Assembly (NCBI GenBank): GCA_038380795.1
Contig: CM076263.1
Coordinates: 14,808,709-14,872,708 of the forward strand
Reading direction: 5' to 3'
DNA length: 64,000 nt
Origin: Pyrocephalus nanus
Lineage: Eukaryota; Chordata; Aves; Passeriformes; Tyrannidae
Positions within the stretch are counted from its first letter, which is position 1; each line of letters begins with the position of its first letter. Made by a program: the position numbers and the translations under genes. Positions 1 through 13,611 of this stretch are shown here, in pieces. The notes under the pieces are model-generated. The model saw only the letters and a program-made list of their open reading frames with translations, had not been told where the DNA came from and did not search any database.

Positions 1-260
1 TCCAGTACAGTAGGGGATCTTCCTGCAAGAATAAGAACAATAAATTAAATCTCTTATAGTTACAGGAGAAAATATTTTATCTCAGACATGTTTTAAAAGT
101 CCTGAGTTACAAAGCATTTTTGCAGCAAGAAAACAATTTTTTCCACAATTCTTACAATTTACTTGTGGACCATAAGCCACGGTTCTATTAAACTCTGGTT
201 TCAGAATCTCCCATGTCAACTCTGGATGGATACAGATTTATTGTACTGAATCTTCAGCTA

Positions 261-372
261 AAAAGAAAAACCAAACCAAATATCAAAAAAAACCACAAAA
301 GACCCAAATAAAAACCAAAACAAAATTTAACAACTTCCAAAAAACCCCAAACAAAACCAAAACAAAAAAATC
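261..372. repeat. A/CA-rich low-complexity tract (AAACC/CAAAA)
   Basis: Irregular runs of CAAA, CCAAA and AAAAC units dominate, with almost no G or T on the + strand. It is similar in style to the tracts at 571-719, 19387-19529, 24481-24592 and 55468-55514. Confidence 0.8.
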
Positions 373-570
373 TTTTGTAATTCATTTACATAAAGTTGTT
401 TCTGAAACTTGACAATTTCAACTTTATTGGCACACTGCTAAGTGCTAATATTTACATCATCAGGGTTCAGGTGAAGTGTTTAAATCCCTTTTTGTCCTGA
501 GAAGACTTTAATTATGTATTTCTCTATGTTTAGATTCTCCCTTACTTTTGCAATATGTTCCAATTAAAAG

Positions 571-719
571 ACAAACCAAACCAAACCAAATTAAAAAACC
601 GAAAAACAAGCAAGCAACCAAACAAAACCAAACAAAAACCCCAAAAACAAAACAACAAACAAACAAACAAAAACAAAAAATAAACAACCCCAAACCCAAC
701 CAAACAAACAAGAAACAAA
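571..719. repeat. (CAAA)n-like low-complexity tract
   Basis: About 150 bases built from ACAAACC and CAAA units, including a clean CAAACAAACAAAC run near 656-672. The + strand is almost free of G and T. Translated frames across it give artificial K/N/Q/T-rich (+) or F/L/V/C-rich (-) peptides, which should not be called genes. Confidence 0.85.
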
Positions 720-2778
720 GCACTGCATAAATCAGGCCAGGGTAGTTCTAGGGGATGAATTGCAATATGAAGATAAAATGGAAACATTTACATTAAATTA
801 ATCATTGGTTCATTTGGAAAAAACAGCAGGAATTATCTTACAACAAGTATTATTACCAAAGGCAAATGATCTTCCCTTAAGATGTGCATAAATTAGTTTG
901 GTACAGGTGTATAAATTTTATGTGACATGAAATAGTTGTAGATCCACTAATGCTCCTTCATTCCACTCAAGCACACACTGGTTATTGGGACAGTATATGC
1001 AGTTCTTCCTGGCTGTGCACCGCATATAATTCTGTAACAACTCATGGCTCAGTATGGGAGATACATTTTGCTTTGAGAATTTAATGTCGAAGTCAGTAAG
1101 AATAAAGTGTACTTGAGAATATTCAGGAAAGTTAGACAGAGTGGAAAACAATTTTATCTCAAAAAATTACATGAGCATTAAAGCAAAACATAAATTTCCC
1201 TAAACTTCATAATGCAACAGCTATGCAGTGGATGCCCTATTCATAATATCCATGATTTTTGATGAAAATATGTAATATTCCAAAATTAGCAGAAGTGTTT
1301 CTAAGGGTAGCTTTGAAATCATACTTTAAGAAAAGTTATCATGAGAAGATCTGTCACTTTTAAAATTTTTGTATGGTTAAAGAAGGTGGTAAAAATGAGA
1401 ACCAATGCATTTTTGTCAGAATTCAGGACATAAATTAGTCTCTTCTTAAAGGATTGCCTGATGGTGTTTTTCTTGCATTGCTTTGCACCATGTGAATTGT
1501 CAGAAGCATGTCATGAAATCACACATGCCACTTTTAAATACTTGCATCTTTGTTCTACTGCGTAGCCTTGTGTAATTACATTTTCAACTTTTCAAACATC
1601 AAAATGAACTAGTTTAATTGAAATAGTGTCTTTGGGTACTGGGGCAAAACAATGTGTCTTCCTTCTCTGTGCTGTTTCATTCCCTTCTGTTTTCATTATT
1701 AGAACCTTTTGAAGAAGACCTGGAGGGCTGTACTAAATCTGTGTAAAGATTTATTTGCTTTAGTTTAGCTGACAAATCACCAGAAATGCTGTGCACCATA
1801 GATGTTATAGGCTGATGAAGAAAACTGTACAACAGTATTTAAATAATCAAAGCATATAATTTAGAGTATGCTGAGGAATGTTAAACTAATATAATCAAAC
1901 TCCAAAGGAACTTGGTATAATTTAGGGAAAAACTGAAGTATGTGCATGTTTCAATATGCAGTAACACAAGTTTTATCCTGGCATCCATCAGCAATGCTTT
2001 CCCTCAAAATATTACACTACACCTGTCATTTGCAGAACTTATGGCTATCATAAAATTGTAGGTCCACAAAATAACAAAAAAGTTTTATAAATCAGCCTTA
2101 AAGTATAACTTAATATGAGCTGTATCAAATGAGGCTGATTCAAGTGAAAGGAGAGATTAGGAAGAAGCTAACCAGAATGAGGCTTCTGACTTCTCAGACA
2201 CCTTGAGAACTTTTTCAAGAAATTATACGTGCCCATGTCCTCTCTTTCATTATTGTATTCCTAGCTTAGGTGCAAAGTAATTGTGTGAATAAATAAGGTA
2301 AGAATGTTTGAACTGTAACTTGAAACAATGAGGATTTAGCCAGTGTAGATGTGTGACTGAATACATTTATGTGTGCTTGTCTCCTTCAAATTAGTTATGT
2401 ATATACTGCCCATGCAAAATAAAATCCTAGAAATAGTTTGTTCAAAGCTTTTTTCCACATGATTTTTTTACATCATGCCTTGTTCATGCAGGATAGAATG
2501 ATTTTGAGACACCAGAAGAGTTCAATACTGTGGGGTGGAGTATTAGAATAGCATTTCCCCAAGTCTTTGGAGGAATTCTAGTCTTTACATCTAAATGTTT
2601 TTCAACCACAGATCTCCTAAAACATGAGAGTGGTTCTCCTGGAAACATCCATTTTTGAAGAAACAGAAGCCACCATTTGCATCCTAATAATATAAAGGTT
2701 TTAAAAACATGATTCCACAGACATTAAGTTTCATAACTTGATTATCAGACGATTGAATAATACTGGACTGTACCATAA

Positions 2779-2822
2779 TTTATTTTTCTTTCTTCACTGA
2801 TTTATTTTTCTTGCTTCACTGA
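2779..2822. repeat. 22-bp tandem duplication
   Basis: Two adjacent 22-bp copies (2779-2800 and 2801-2822) begin TTTATTTTTCTT and end TTCACTGA. They differ by a single base (TTTCTTT versus TTTCTTG). This is a recent-looking short tandem duplication with no evident function. Confidence 0.85.
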
Positions 2823-5800
2823 TTGCAATTTAAAATTTCCTAGGAATACAGACTCTCTAAGAAAAATCAAATTGCTGGAGAGTCATTGTATTCTTGATGT
2901 GATGATGTTCATGGACTGTAACTTATGTTGTGACTCTTGGAGGAATTGCAGTTGCAAATAGATTTCTTTTTTCAGCTGAATAGGTATTCCTACATAAAAG
3001 TTAGAGTTCTAACCTGCTTTATAAATGACTAAAATATCCTGAGGCTGAAAATAAGTAAGAAAAAAAAGATACAGTAATTTTTGTTGATACCAACAGATAT
3101 TTTTAGAAAACATATTTTTTAAAACACTTAGGGGTTCAGTCAAAGCAATAACTCATTTTCTGCAGATTTTTCTAGACAGTGTATACCTTTACTACATAGT
3201 TAATTCTATCTGTTATTTATTTACTGTTCCTTTCTATCTGAACAAAGAAGCTCTGAGCAGTATTTAAAAGGGCTTCACCAAGATTAAGACCTAAACTGGA
3301 ACATAGGCTCCATTAAAATTCAGGATAGTCCACCAAGGGTGAAGATCTAAGTGAAGTAACAAGTGTTCTGAATATTATCCTGCTCCTTTTTCATTATTGA
3401 CCGTGAAGAACAGACATTATCTCCCACATAAAATTGAGGAATAGTAAGAATAGCCATATGTGCTGTACCTCCCCAGACACAGAAAGAAATATATGCCCAG
3501 GAAGAAAGAAACATATCTCATATATGCCCAGGAAATATTTCCGCTGAGTTTATGGTAGTACTAGTGACAGTCTAACATAGACCAAGTATCAGTGTGGTGA
3601 CACTATTAAAGCTGGAAACACTGGGAAACAAAAATGCAAAGAAACCTTTTTCTCCATCTTTTCACTTTCTGGATTTTAGCAACTTTTTTCCTCGAAGAAC
3701 CAGTGCTCCAACACAATACTTTAGTATATTTAGGAGAAATGAAGAGCGAGTGCTGTGATAGTACTTAGTAACTGTGCAGATTTTTCTAGGTGTCTATCAA
3801 GCTTATGAAGAGAGAGATATCGGTTATGACCATGGAAAAGAATATACAAATCAAATAACAGCACGTTAGTATACAGAACTGCTGTCGTCTGAGCTAAGAC
3901 CACAGTACACTCCATGCCTAGAAAGAACTGAATATGTCTAGAAACAGGGGCAGGCTCATGCCAAATAAGCAAGCAATATTATCTTTCCTCTGCATGGAAC
4001 TTGTCAGTATGACTGCATATTCTCCATTACAACTATTAAGGACTAGAATTCATACCTCTTTCTGTGTCAGCATTACAGTCTGCACCTGGCATGTGCTGTG
4101 TGAAGCACAGTGCAGCAAAACTGCTTCTGCTCAATGCTTCTCTACTACAGAAAATATGTCTGAACATATACAAGTGACCCCTGCACCTGCGCTCTATCCC
4201 ATGCTGGGTTCAGTGCTGAATTTCATCATCAGAATTCAGAAACGTGCTTGTGTGTGATTACTTGCACTTTTACACATCCATGCACTTGAAAAGATGCAGC
4301 ATGAATTTCAAAACAAATATAAAGACCATGATATAAGGAGGATTTTTAAATGTGGATGTAACAATTATTCTCAATTTCAAATACTTCAAGACATTAAATA
4401 ATAGTTCTGAACTGCAGTAGATAGAAAATGGAAAAACATATTCCACATATCCTGTAAAATGGTCACTATTTCTCTAAAATGGGTGGTATCTGATTAACAT
4501 CATTTATTGACTAAAATAAACATAATTTACGATTTAAATAATTTCTTCTCTCTTTTCTGTCTTTATTTCTCTCATAACATAATTTTTCATTTGTTCCAGT
4601 AGCTAACATGGCAATATAAAAGTAATTTGTGTTGTATTTGTTTGTTTTTTTTCAAGTTATTTGGCAAAGCCTTGCTTCTTTTTTATGAAGATAGGTAAAT
4701 GTTAAAAAGAAAGAGATAAAATAAAATAGAAGGCACTTGTCTTTAGGCATTCATTCATAAAGGTGAGATATTTAACATGGAAGGAAGACATTTTTAATTA
4801 TATCCTGTTATTTGAATCGGCAAGCTTTTGCCCTGCTGTCAAAAAGTGACTGCACAGAGACACTATGACTTACTCTTTTTCAAATGGAAGACTCTTGAAC
4901 TCTGGACTGTGGGTTCCAGCATAAAATCTATTCTAAGAAGGGCAACTGTTCTGATCCCAGTAAATATAGCTTTAAAAAAAAGGGTTGAAAGCCCAGATGA
5001 CTCAGGAGATTAGTAATAGACTGTAGAGCCTTTTCACTTCTAAGTCATTAGTTCAAGTGCAGCCATGGCTGGCAGGGTTTGAATCACTGCTCTTTGATGG
5101 CAGTTAGAAAGAGTGTATGAAGAAAATTCTGTAGTTTTTATTCCTGTTTTGTTTTAGAGGGCATCTCTTTTACAGAATCCCTATTATTAAACATCCAATA
5201 GAAGCCTAGTAAACTAAATGGTTTCTCTGTTTGAAGCCCCGGCTGTATGTTGGAAAACAAGCTTTTTTACTTTATTATGAGATTTTTTTCATCCTGAATC
5301 CCCATGTCAAAGGCAGTACCATCTGCATACAGAGTAGACAAATGTCAGCAAATCTCTTTGCTCTGGTTTGCTGACTACAAAATGTAGACAATGCTTCTGC
5401 TGTCTCCACTATTCAACTTTTTTGTTCATTTACATTCTAAACTCACCAAGACACAGAATGCTTTTCCTCATGCTATACATGGATATACAGAGCAGGGAAT
5501 GTTTACCTATGAATAGTATTTATGACAGTGGGATTCTTAGTTACCATAGTTGCATTCCCCTGACATGCAAAAAATAATCTTGAAAAAGCAGAGACTAGAT
5601 TTGAAATCCAAGTACGTAAGTCAGATTCTTAGTATTTGTGTGAAATAAGTTTCTTGTCTAGCCTCTTTGTACATAAAATTTGTGTCCTATTTGTACTTTA
5701 TTGTGCACATAAAGGGGAAAGGTTCTATTTATTCAGTGTCCTGTTTTTTCTTAGCTCTATTGTGTCAGTGCATATTTTACTCACATATCTCTACATGCCT

Positions 5801-7040
5801 GCCACTAATGTTTGTCTAGTACAGCCTAAGTGAAAATTTTACTATTTTATCCCTGTCTGAAAAGCTTATAGGTATTACCTGCTCTTTCCCTTTCTTGAAT
5901 AAATGTAATAAATCAGGTATAATGTATCTCATTGTTTTCTTGACTACAGATTACTAAAAGTATAGGTACATTAAGACAAAACAATCCCTACAACCCTAAA
6001 AAACCTTTCTAATGTTATCTGGTGAAGCAACTGCAGAAAAACAAGCAATCAAACAAACAAAACTAACCAGAAAAGGTATAGTGCATGATCATGAAAATGA
6101 ATACTAGTTTTATGTAAAATTAAGGGATCAATAAATGTCACTGCGGTAGGTAGGAGTAACTGTCACACTCCCTTGAAGATAACTGTAATAAGCCACTTAT
6201 GAATTGCCCTACAACAAATAGCAGCTGTCACTGACAGCACAAGTACATTTCACTTTCTCCAATAAAGTGTAGAGGGATGATAATATTTTGCTAGGCTTTG
6301 CGTTTTGATTTCTTAGGATTTTTGATTGCTTTTAGGATTTCTTTTAGGTTTCAGGGAGTATGATTTTTTCTTTTTCTTCAGTAGAGAGATGCATGTGTGC
6401 ATGAGAAATAGAGAAAAGAGTGTTGGAAGCATCACTGAAAAAATTACAAAGAAACAGAAAGCCAAGACCCTCCTGAAAAGGAAACAAGAATATGACTCAG
6501 GAAAGTTCAGAGTTAGGGAGCTTATTTGGAGCTTTAAACAAGGGAGCCTATTTGTCATTTGACTTATGAACATTTAGGTAATTTAAGTTTTATATGTTGT
6601 CCTGTAGTCCTTTAACAATTATTATTCATGAAATGGAGAAATTATGGGGAAAAGCATTCAATTTCTTAGTGTAATTGAGGAAAATACATATTTGACTATA
6701 ATTTTGGAGAAAAACGTTGACTTAAGATTCAAAACAGGACATGCTTAATTGCTGTTTCAGATATGACTTTGAAGCGCAGGCTGCTGAAGAGAGAGGAAAA
6801 CTTTTACAAGAATTTTTGACTTAAAAATGTTCTTTATGAATGTGGTTACTGAATGATTGAATTTTATCGTGCTGAAGGAGATATCAGATAATGTATTCTC
6901 TGTGGAGCTGCTAAGGCTTTCTATTTCTTCTTCATAATGACATCACACAAAAAAAGATAAACTATTTTTTACTTTGTCATATATAGTGAAATGAAACCCA
7001 TCTTTCTTTATTCTCTTCTCATTTCAGTCACATACTTTTC

Positions 7041-7163
7041 AAACTTTAAAATTTAAAAAAAAAATTAAAAAATTTAAAAAGAAGGGGAGTTGGACTTGGT
7101 AAAATCCATCTTAATAACAGAGCAAAAGATACACTGACACTGGCATTTAAAAAAAAAAAAAAA
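7041..7163. repeat. A-rich low-complexity runs
   Basis: An AT-only stretch of A-runs and TTTAAAA units (about 7041-7082) is followed, after a short unique segment, by a 15-A run (about 7149-7163). No retroelement body is recognisable next to either run, so they are not assigned as poly(A) tails. Confidence 0.6.
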
Positions 7164-8159
7164 GTTAAAAAAACCAGCTAAAAAGTTGACCTGTTTTATT
7201 TGAGCAGAACAACAATGAATGACTTTATGGTTGAGCTCAGTGGTTCTTTTGGTCTTTCTATATCACCCTCTTTGGACATATTCTGGATGTCTTTGAAACA
7301 TTTTATATTTAAAAAGTAATTCTGAACATACTCTAGTACAGCTGCTTACACCCAGTCAAAAGGATATTACAGGGTATACTTTCCAAATGAGTACAGTTAA
7401 AAAAAAGGCAGTTTGACCAAAGGGAATGATTCATGGAGATTGAAGGCTGCTAGAGATTGGAAACAAAAGCTGGTGAGAGCTAAAAATGCATCACAGAAAG
7501 AATAGATAGAGGAAACTAGTGTGAAAGGGTAGAATTAGGTTTGACATATGATTTAAAACAGACATGAGACGAGATCTGTAGTTTCTCAGCAATTTTTTTA
7601 TTAACTTTTGAAAATGTATGCTTGGATCTCAGAATTTGCTGACCCTTTGCTGCTCACCAGAATAAAAATAACAATCCAGAGCTTCCGCATAGCTCTTGTT
7701 GTATGAGCCTAGCACGAAGAAACCCCAAATGTCTAGATGATCTCACAAAGAGGTTGACTCAGATCTGCTTCTACACCCCCATTTACACAGACCAGTGACA
7801 TCCAGCTAATACATTTGCAAGGTTAATAGGTGGGTATCCAGTTAAAAGGCCAGAAGTTATGGAAGACAGGAATAGGAACAGAAATCTGGAAAAACATATA
7901 AATAGCATGAAGCATAGATATAACCATATGAAAATGTAATCATATACAGTAAGGTGAATTCAGTGCTCTTTGAACAGATATGTAAGTATTTCATTATTTG
8001 CTGTTTCTAATAAGAAACTGTATTACTTGTGAACTGCACAGTTTAGTAGGCATTAAATCAGTTTAGTATGAGGTAAATGGTAGTTATAAATGGCATAGCG
8101 CTACTAATGAGGTAGGTGAAGTGAATGTGAATCTGAAATACTTTTCTTCTTTGCTTTAA

Positions 8160-8905
8160 TAGCAAAGGTAATCCTGGGTGTATGTACAAACTGGGGAATG
8201 AGAGATTGGGAAGTAGGCCTGTAGAGAAAGATGAGGGGTCCTGGTCAATGGGAGTTGAACATGAAACAAACAGCAGTGCCCTGGCAGCCGAAAAGGCCAA
8301 CTGTGTCGGGGGGCCGTGAGGCAAAGCATCACCAAGTGGTTGAGGAAGGGAATTGTCCCCCTCTGATCTCTGCTGGTGTGACCCCATCACAAGTATTGTG
8401 TGCAGGTGTGAGCTCATCAGTATAAGAAGGACCACAGACTATAAGAGTATGTCCAGAGGAGAGTAATCAAGGTATTGAAAGGCCTTCAGGCCAAAGCATA
8501 GGAGAGTAGTCACTTGGTTTGCTCACCTTAAGGAAAAGGTTGAGGGTTGCTCTCGTAGCACTCTACAGCTTCCTCATGTAGGGCTGTGGAGGAGGAGGTG
8601 CTGGTCTCCTCTCTTTGGTGACCAGCAATAGGACATGAGGAAACAGAATGAAGCTTCAACATGGTAAGTTCATCTTGAACAACAGAAAAACATCTTCACA
8701 GAAAGGGTGGTTGGTCATTGGGACAGACTTCCCAGGGAAGTGATCACAGCACTAAGCCTGTCAGAGTCCAAGGATTGTCTAGATGGGGTTCTTAGTCGTA
8801 TGGTTTAGTTTTAGATAATCCTGCAAGGAACAGGGTATTGGATTTGTTGATCCCTATAGTTCCCTATTCCAATCTGAGAAATTCTATGATTCTATGATTT
8901 TATAT
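8160..8905 (+). mobile_element. CR1 LINE, 5'-truncated 3' fragment
   Basis: The fragment begins inside the CR1 reverse-transcriptase C-terminal region (sense strand, AGCAAAGGTAATCCTGG...). It continues through the stretch encoding the PQ-x-x-EYCVQFW-type region and the 3' UTR block with the CCAGGGAAGTGATCACAGCA core. It ends at the CR1 terminal repeat ATTCTATGATTCTATGATT around 8881-8900. About 745 bp remain of an element that is normally several kilobases, which is the usual CR1 pattern of 5' truncation. The reading frame is broken many times, so it encodes nothing. No target-site duplication is obvious, as is typical for CR1. Confidence 0.92.
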
Positions 8906-9929
8906 TGGGTGGACTCAAAGATCCCATTGTCTATTCTTTATTTATTCTGGTAATTTTGTGGTAGTATGTGGATAGAACTTTACTCGCCTGCCTGAAAAAA
9001 ACCCCACATTATCTTCTAATAGACTGGCAGGAGCATGTTCAGTGATAAAACTCTAAGTTACTGTATTTACCTGAATACTGCAGGGTTCCTCCAGGCAACA
9101 ATGCATAAGTAGCACAGAATAAAAATCAGATGACATCAACAGAACCCTGTGTGCACCAGCAAAATACTGTTCTCTGCTGTCCTATTTCTGTCAAGCATTG
9201 CTGAGCTAATGGGAAGGCATTCACTTGATCTATTTGCTTTTCCCAGTGATTGATTTAAATTCCCCAGATTTTGTAGAGGTATAAAACACATCTCATCAGT
9301 CCAGCCAGGCACCTTATGTAATTTAAGTTTGATATTTTTGAGACTGTGTTTACCATAATCTAAATCACTGGAATAATTGTATGTGCTCAGCGCTGTAATG
9401 TTACCAACAACAGCACACATAACCTTTGCATCTTTTGTTTCACAATAAATACACATTCTGCATGTGAATTGAACAGGATCATTTAATAGGATGCATTAGT
9501 AAAAACGTGGCCTCATTTTGCTCTTCTATATGTTGATTTAGCTCGCAATTCAATGACAGTTACTCCAGATTTACCTCATCGTAAGAGAGAAGCATTTAAC
9601 CAATTGAAAACTACTACAGTTATAAATATTTTGCAAAATGTCTGCACAAGATTTATGAACATCCCTGCTTCAATGCAGTCCGAGTAATCTATAGTAATAT
9701 TGCTTTTACAGAACCAGATAGTAAATCCTTAATTTCCATTAGTAGGCACTCAGTCATGCATTCATGAGTATTCCTGTGATTAACAACTCACCAATGGAAC
9801 AGAGTGATCAATATTCTCATCCTTTCCTCAAAACACACATAATAGAGACAGTTAAAATTTCTGTAATGAAGCAGATGTTACCAGCAAGATGCTTTGAATG
9901 TCTCAACGCTTTGAAATAATCCATATAGG

Positions 9930-9962
9930 AAAAAAAAAAAAACAAAACAACAACCAAACAAA
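9930..9962. repeat. Poly-A / CAAAA low-complexity tract
   Basis: A run of A followed by AACAAAACAACAACC units. No adjacent retroelement body is recognisable. Confidence 0.75.
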
Positions 9963-12960
9963 ACAGGGAGTACTAATAATTTTGTTTTCTTCAGCATTAA
10001 AGATGAGGGAGGAAAGCAGCATGCAGAGGAAAAACTGTATTTACAGCAGAGAAAAAAACCTTAAAGCAGAAGGATCATCTTTTCTGGTATGCTAACTGAA
10101 ATCTGCACTCTTAGCATTTGAACATATGTAATGTACATCCTTATTTCATACAAGCAAACACAAAAATTCTGCGTTTAAGGGAAGAAATATTATTTTGCTG
10201 TTACACTGCCTGCTTATTGCCATGGTAAGTGGCAATCCTGTCTTTCTTTCTGTTCACACTGTTGAGTGGTTCACTGTTTCATTACACTGCTGTATTTGAA
10301 AGACACATTGTCAACATCAATCCTGCTTCTATTTAAAAAAGAATGGGTGGGGAGGGGGTTAGAGAAAGAATGCACAGGAAGAAGCATTTGAGTATGCAGG
10401 TTTTCTCTCTTTCTCTTTGTCTGACTTCTCTGTTTAGGCTGCTATGTTTTCTAGGGCAGTGACTGCGTCTTCCTTGTATATTCCTAGCACAATTTAATTT
10501 CCATCTTGGCTGTAGATTGTAAGCTGTGCCATGATTTGTGTAGCACAAATTAAAAATAAAATACTATCTCAGTATATGAAAATGACGAGGTTTTTATTTG
10601 GCACTGTACTTTTGCTTCCTTGTTGTAATTGCTTCTAAGAGTGACCAGTAAAGGGCATCCTATGTGTTGTTTAGCAGAATGAAATAAGATAATGCCAACT
10701 AGAGGAAATACTTTTGTCTTCACTTGTAAGATCTTTCCATTTGATATTTAAAATAAAAGTATTTCTGTCATTCCTAGTTCATAATTTATTCAAGGAGATT
10801 TTTTGTTGCTTACACATATTTTCTTTTTTAACTTCTGGGCAGCCTGTGGATTTTAAAACAAAAATTAGATATTTGGAAGTAAACACAAGAACTATCTTAA
10901 TATGTGTCAATCTAAATATCAGGTTAGCACTGTGTGCAGTTAATCTTATTTCATTTACTCTAAAAAAGCTGGAACTTTTATTTCAATGGCATAAAAAATG
11001 AGATGCACACACATCACAGATGTAATTTAGGAACACGTGATTGTTTGTAGATTTAAAGCAATATTAATTATATGAAGCTCAGATATAACAAAAGGAATGA
11101 TTGCAGATACCCTAATGGTAACTGGACAATAATAAAAAAGTGTATTCATAGAGTCAAGAGAGACAGACTTGTGTTGTAATTCATGGGATCACAGGCTTTA
11201 CCTAAGTTTAAGCAATTTGTATTATAATTATCTAACTTGGTTCCTTTCCCAAAAGTCTGCAGATATTCATACAAGCAATTTTAATGGATTTTTTTTTTAC
11301 TTCAGGGAGGGTGAGGATTGAATTAAATTTATACTAGTAAAAAGCTGCTTTGTCTTGTGTTTTCTTTTGTTTACAGGCCAATGGAGGAGTCCATTTGTAA
11401 CATAATGCTGGGAGTAATTAGCTTACATTAAAGTATTGATTTTACATTAAGCAAGATAAACGTTAAAATATTGACAATGAAATGTTCTTCTTATTAAGAC
11501 TGTCACTTTCTGAGATGAAAAGACTGTTTTCTAGACAATCTTCTCTGAAGCTTCAATATGTAAATTACTTACAACAAGCAGAACTGCTTAGTCAGGCATG
11601 GAGAACTTTCAGTACCCTGGTTCTAAATAAAAGTCCAGGTCAAAATGCTTGTTTGGATTAAATATACTAAGGGCCCCAGTTAATGTATGAATCACTTCAA
11701 ATCGTACTTCCTCATTTTTACAGAAAATCAATCATGTGAAAAGCATGTAGGCATTTTCATGAGGTACAACATAACCTTTCACTAGACCTTATGAACTTGC
11801 TGCCACTGGGTGATCACAACTAGAGCTTTTTTTCTTGGCTTCTTTCTAGTTCTCCTTGGAGATGCAGAAGACTGAGATGCTGCTGATCTAATAAGTAGGG
11901 TAACCAAATTCCTCTAGTTTTAAGCTAATTTTTGTTCTTATGGCAAAGTGGAGCTACACCCAGGAATGAGAAAGAAAGGCATTCATTCTCTAATTTTTGG
12001 CATAGGATTTTCCATGGAAGCACCTACACTTTTTGGTAAGCAGGTTTCATTTTATTGGTCTTCTGGAAATACAAACTTTGTTTCTCAACTATTTAAGGTT
12101 TATCTTGTGAGTAACAAATAATCAGCCTTGGCAATGAAGTTAAATCCTCATTTCTGTGTGAGAGTGCTATCGGTACTGCTTCTGTAGGTCACTAGTGTAG
12201 GCAACTTGTCCACTCAGAGAAGAAGGTAAAGTTGTATATACTTTGAAAACTTAGGGGTAATGGGTAGTTTCAAGTGCAGGTGTGACCTTGAATAGACACA
12301 GATTTTCAGTACACTTTCATGTACTTTTTCATAAAAATAGGCATTCCAAAAGCACAGAAATGGATTTCAAACCTTGAAGATACACATAACTGGGACAAAT
12401 ATAAGAACAGGACAATCTTTCAAAAAGAAAAAAGGGAAGATTTACTGTCTGACATACATGAAAATAAAAAAAAATCATAAAAATTTGTCCTTGCCAAATC
12501 TTTCTGAGCTTTGTGTTTTCCTGTAGTTATGTTTTCCAGTTCAACAACTCCTAGTATCTTCATGGGCTAAATCAAAGTCCTCATGAAAACCTTCTTCTTC
12601 TGTCATCTGGGATGCACAGTGGGTTTCATTTTCGTTATTCATGCCTGAAGCTCCTTCCCACTTTCCCTTCCTTCTCCTCTGCTTGCCTGCCTGAAAAGAC
12701 AGAGTCCTGGTTTCCTGGCAGAAATTTCCACTTAACTCCATGAGCACTAGCTAATCTTAGGGCAAAAGAAGCTCCTGTTTGCAAATACGTCATGTAATCT
12801 GCAAACACTAAAATGTAAGGAAATGTCATATGCAGTTCTGTCCCAGAAGCTGCAAGAATTCATTTGGTGCTTTTGTAACAATGTTGGCACCTAGGCAGGA
12901 TCCCACTTTTCTTATCTGTTCAGCAAACAGAGACACTACTGGAGAAGACTTGAAGACAAT

Positions 12961-12967
<7 letters not shown>

Positions 12968-13001
<34 letters not shown>

Positions 13002-13008
13002 TGTGTGA
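12968..13008. repeat. (TG)n microsatellite
   Basis: About 41 bp of TG dinucleotides interrupted once by GCGC near 12997-13000. It is alternating purine-pyrimidine DNA and a plausible length-variable marker locus. Frames through it give artificial C/V or T/H repeats. Confidence 0.95.
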
Positions 13009-13563
13009 TCTGGGTCCTGGTGATCTTTCTGTTGAGTCTGGTGGAAGACACCAGGTACAGAGAGGCCTGTGAAGATTCACCTTTCATTGAATTTAGGTAC
13101 ATTTCTGTTGGGCTTCTGAGGAACATAAAAACTACCAGACGATTTTAAATATATTTATAAAATAACATATAAATGAAATTATTATCAGGAAAATGGTTCC
13201 ACTAGCAAGTAGCAGCAGAGGAGCTGCCGCAGAAACTTCAGTTGATATTTGTCATGCCAAGTAAGCAAAATCATGGCCTTCTTTAGGAGACTTCTTTAGA
13301 CTCTGCCCCCTCAAAAAAAAATACAGCAGCATTGTGCCTAAGATGTGGTGAGAAAGCACAAACACTTTTTCCACGCAGTTCAGCTCCTGCCATCTGTCTC
13401 CCTTGAAAAGGCATATCCTGACAAAGAGGATGACTTTTAGACCACAGGGAGTGTAAAGAATATCATTGTCCTAGATCTTATTTAAAAACTAGATTGAGCC
13501 TGTTTGAACCTATACCCACATCCTTTTTTACAGAAGAAGGTAAAAATATATTGTCATTAGCAA

Positions 13564-13610
<47 letters not shown>
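13564..13610. repeat. (AAT)n microsatellite, about 15.7 units
   Basis: An uninterrupted AAT trinucleotide array of 47 bp. The lack of interruptions suggests it is likely polymorphic in length. On the minus strand it reads as a leucine run in one frame, which is an artefact. Confidence 0.95.

Positions 13611-13611
<1 letters not shown>

Larger units (their letters stand above)
1..8159. other. AT-rich unique DNA, no gene seen
   Basis: Both strands are dense in stop codons. The longest open frame (107 codons at 3934-4257, +) has no motif or composition I recognise and no splice context that would make it an exon. The stretch holds CAAA-rich low-complexity tracts (261-372, 571-719), a 22-bp tandem duplication (2779-2822) and A-rich runs near 7041-7082 and 7149-7163. 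Nothing resembles CR1 or an LTR. It is most simply intergenic or intronic sequence. Conserved noncoding elements could be present, but this cannot be judged from one sequence. Confidence 0.7.

Noticed and set aside
548..730. 60-codon plus-strand and 71-81-codon minus-strand frames over the CAAA tract
   Set aside because: Composition is entirely that of the low-complexity repeat (K/N/Q/T on one strand, F/L/V/C on the other); no domain and no context.
3934..4257. 107-codon plus-strand open frame
   Set aside because: No recognisable motif and no splice or promoter context. Length is within what chance allows in 64 kb read in six frames.
8058..8435. 125-codon minus-strand frame
   Set aside because: Mostly antisense to the CR1 fragment at 8160-8905; it is a shadow of the element's GC-rich sequence.
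12826..13126. Several frames with TH or VC repeats
   Set aside because: They are translations of the (TG)n microsatellite.
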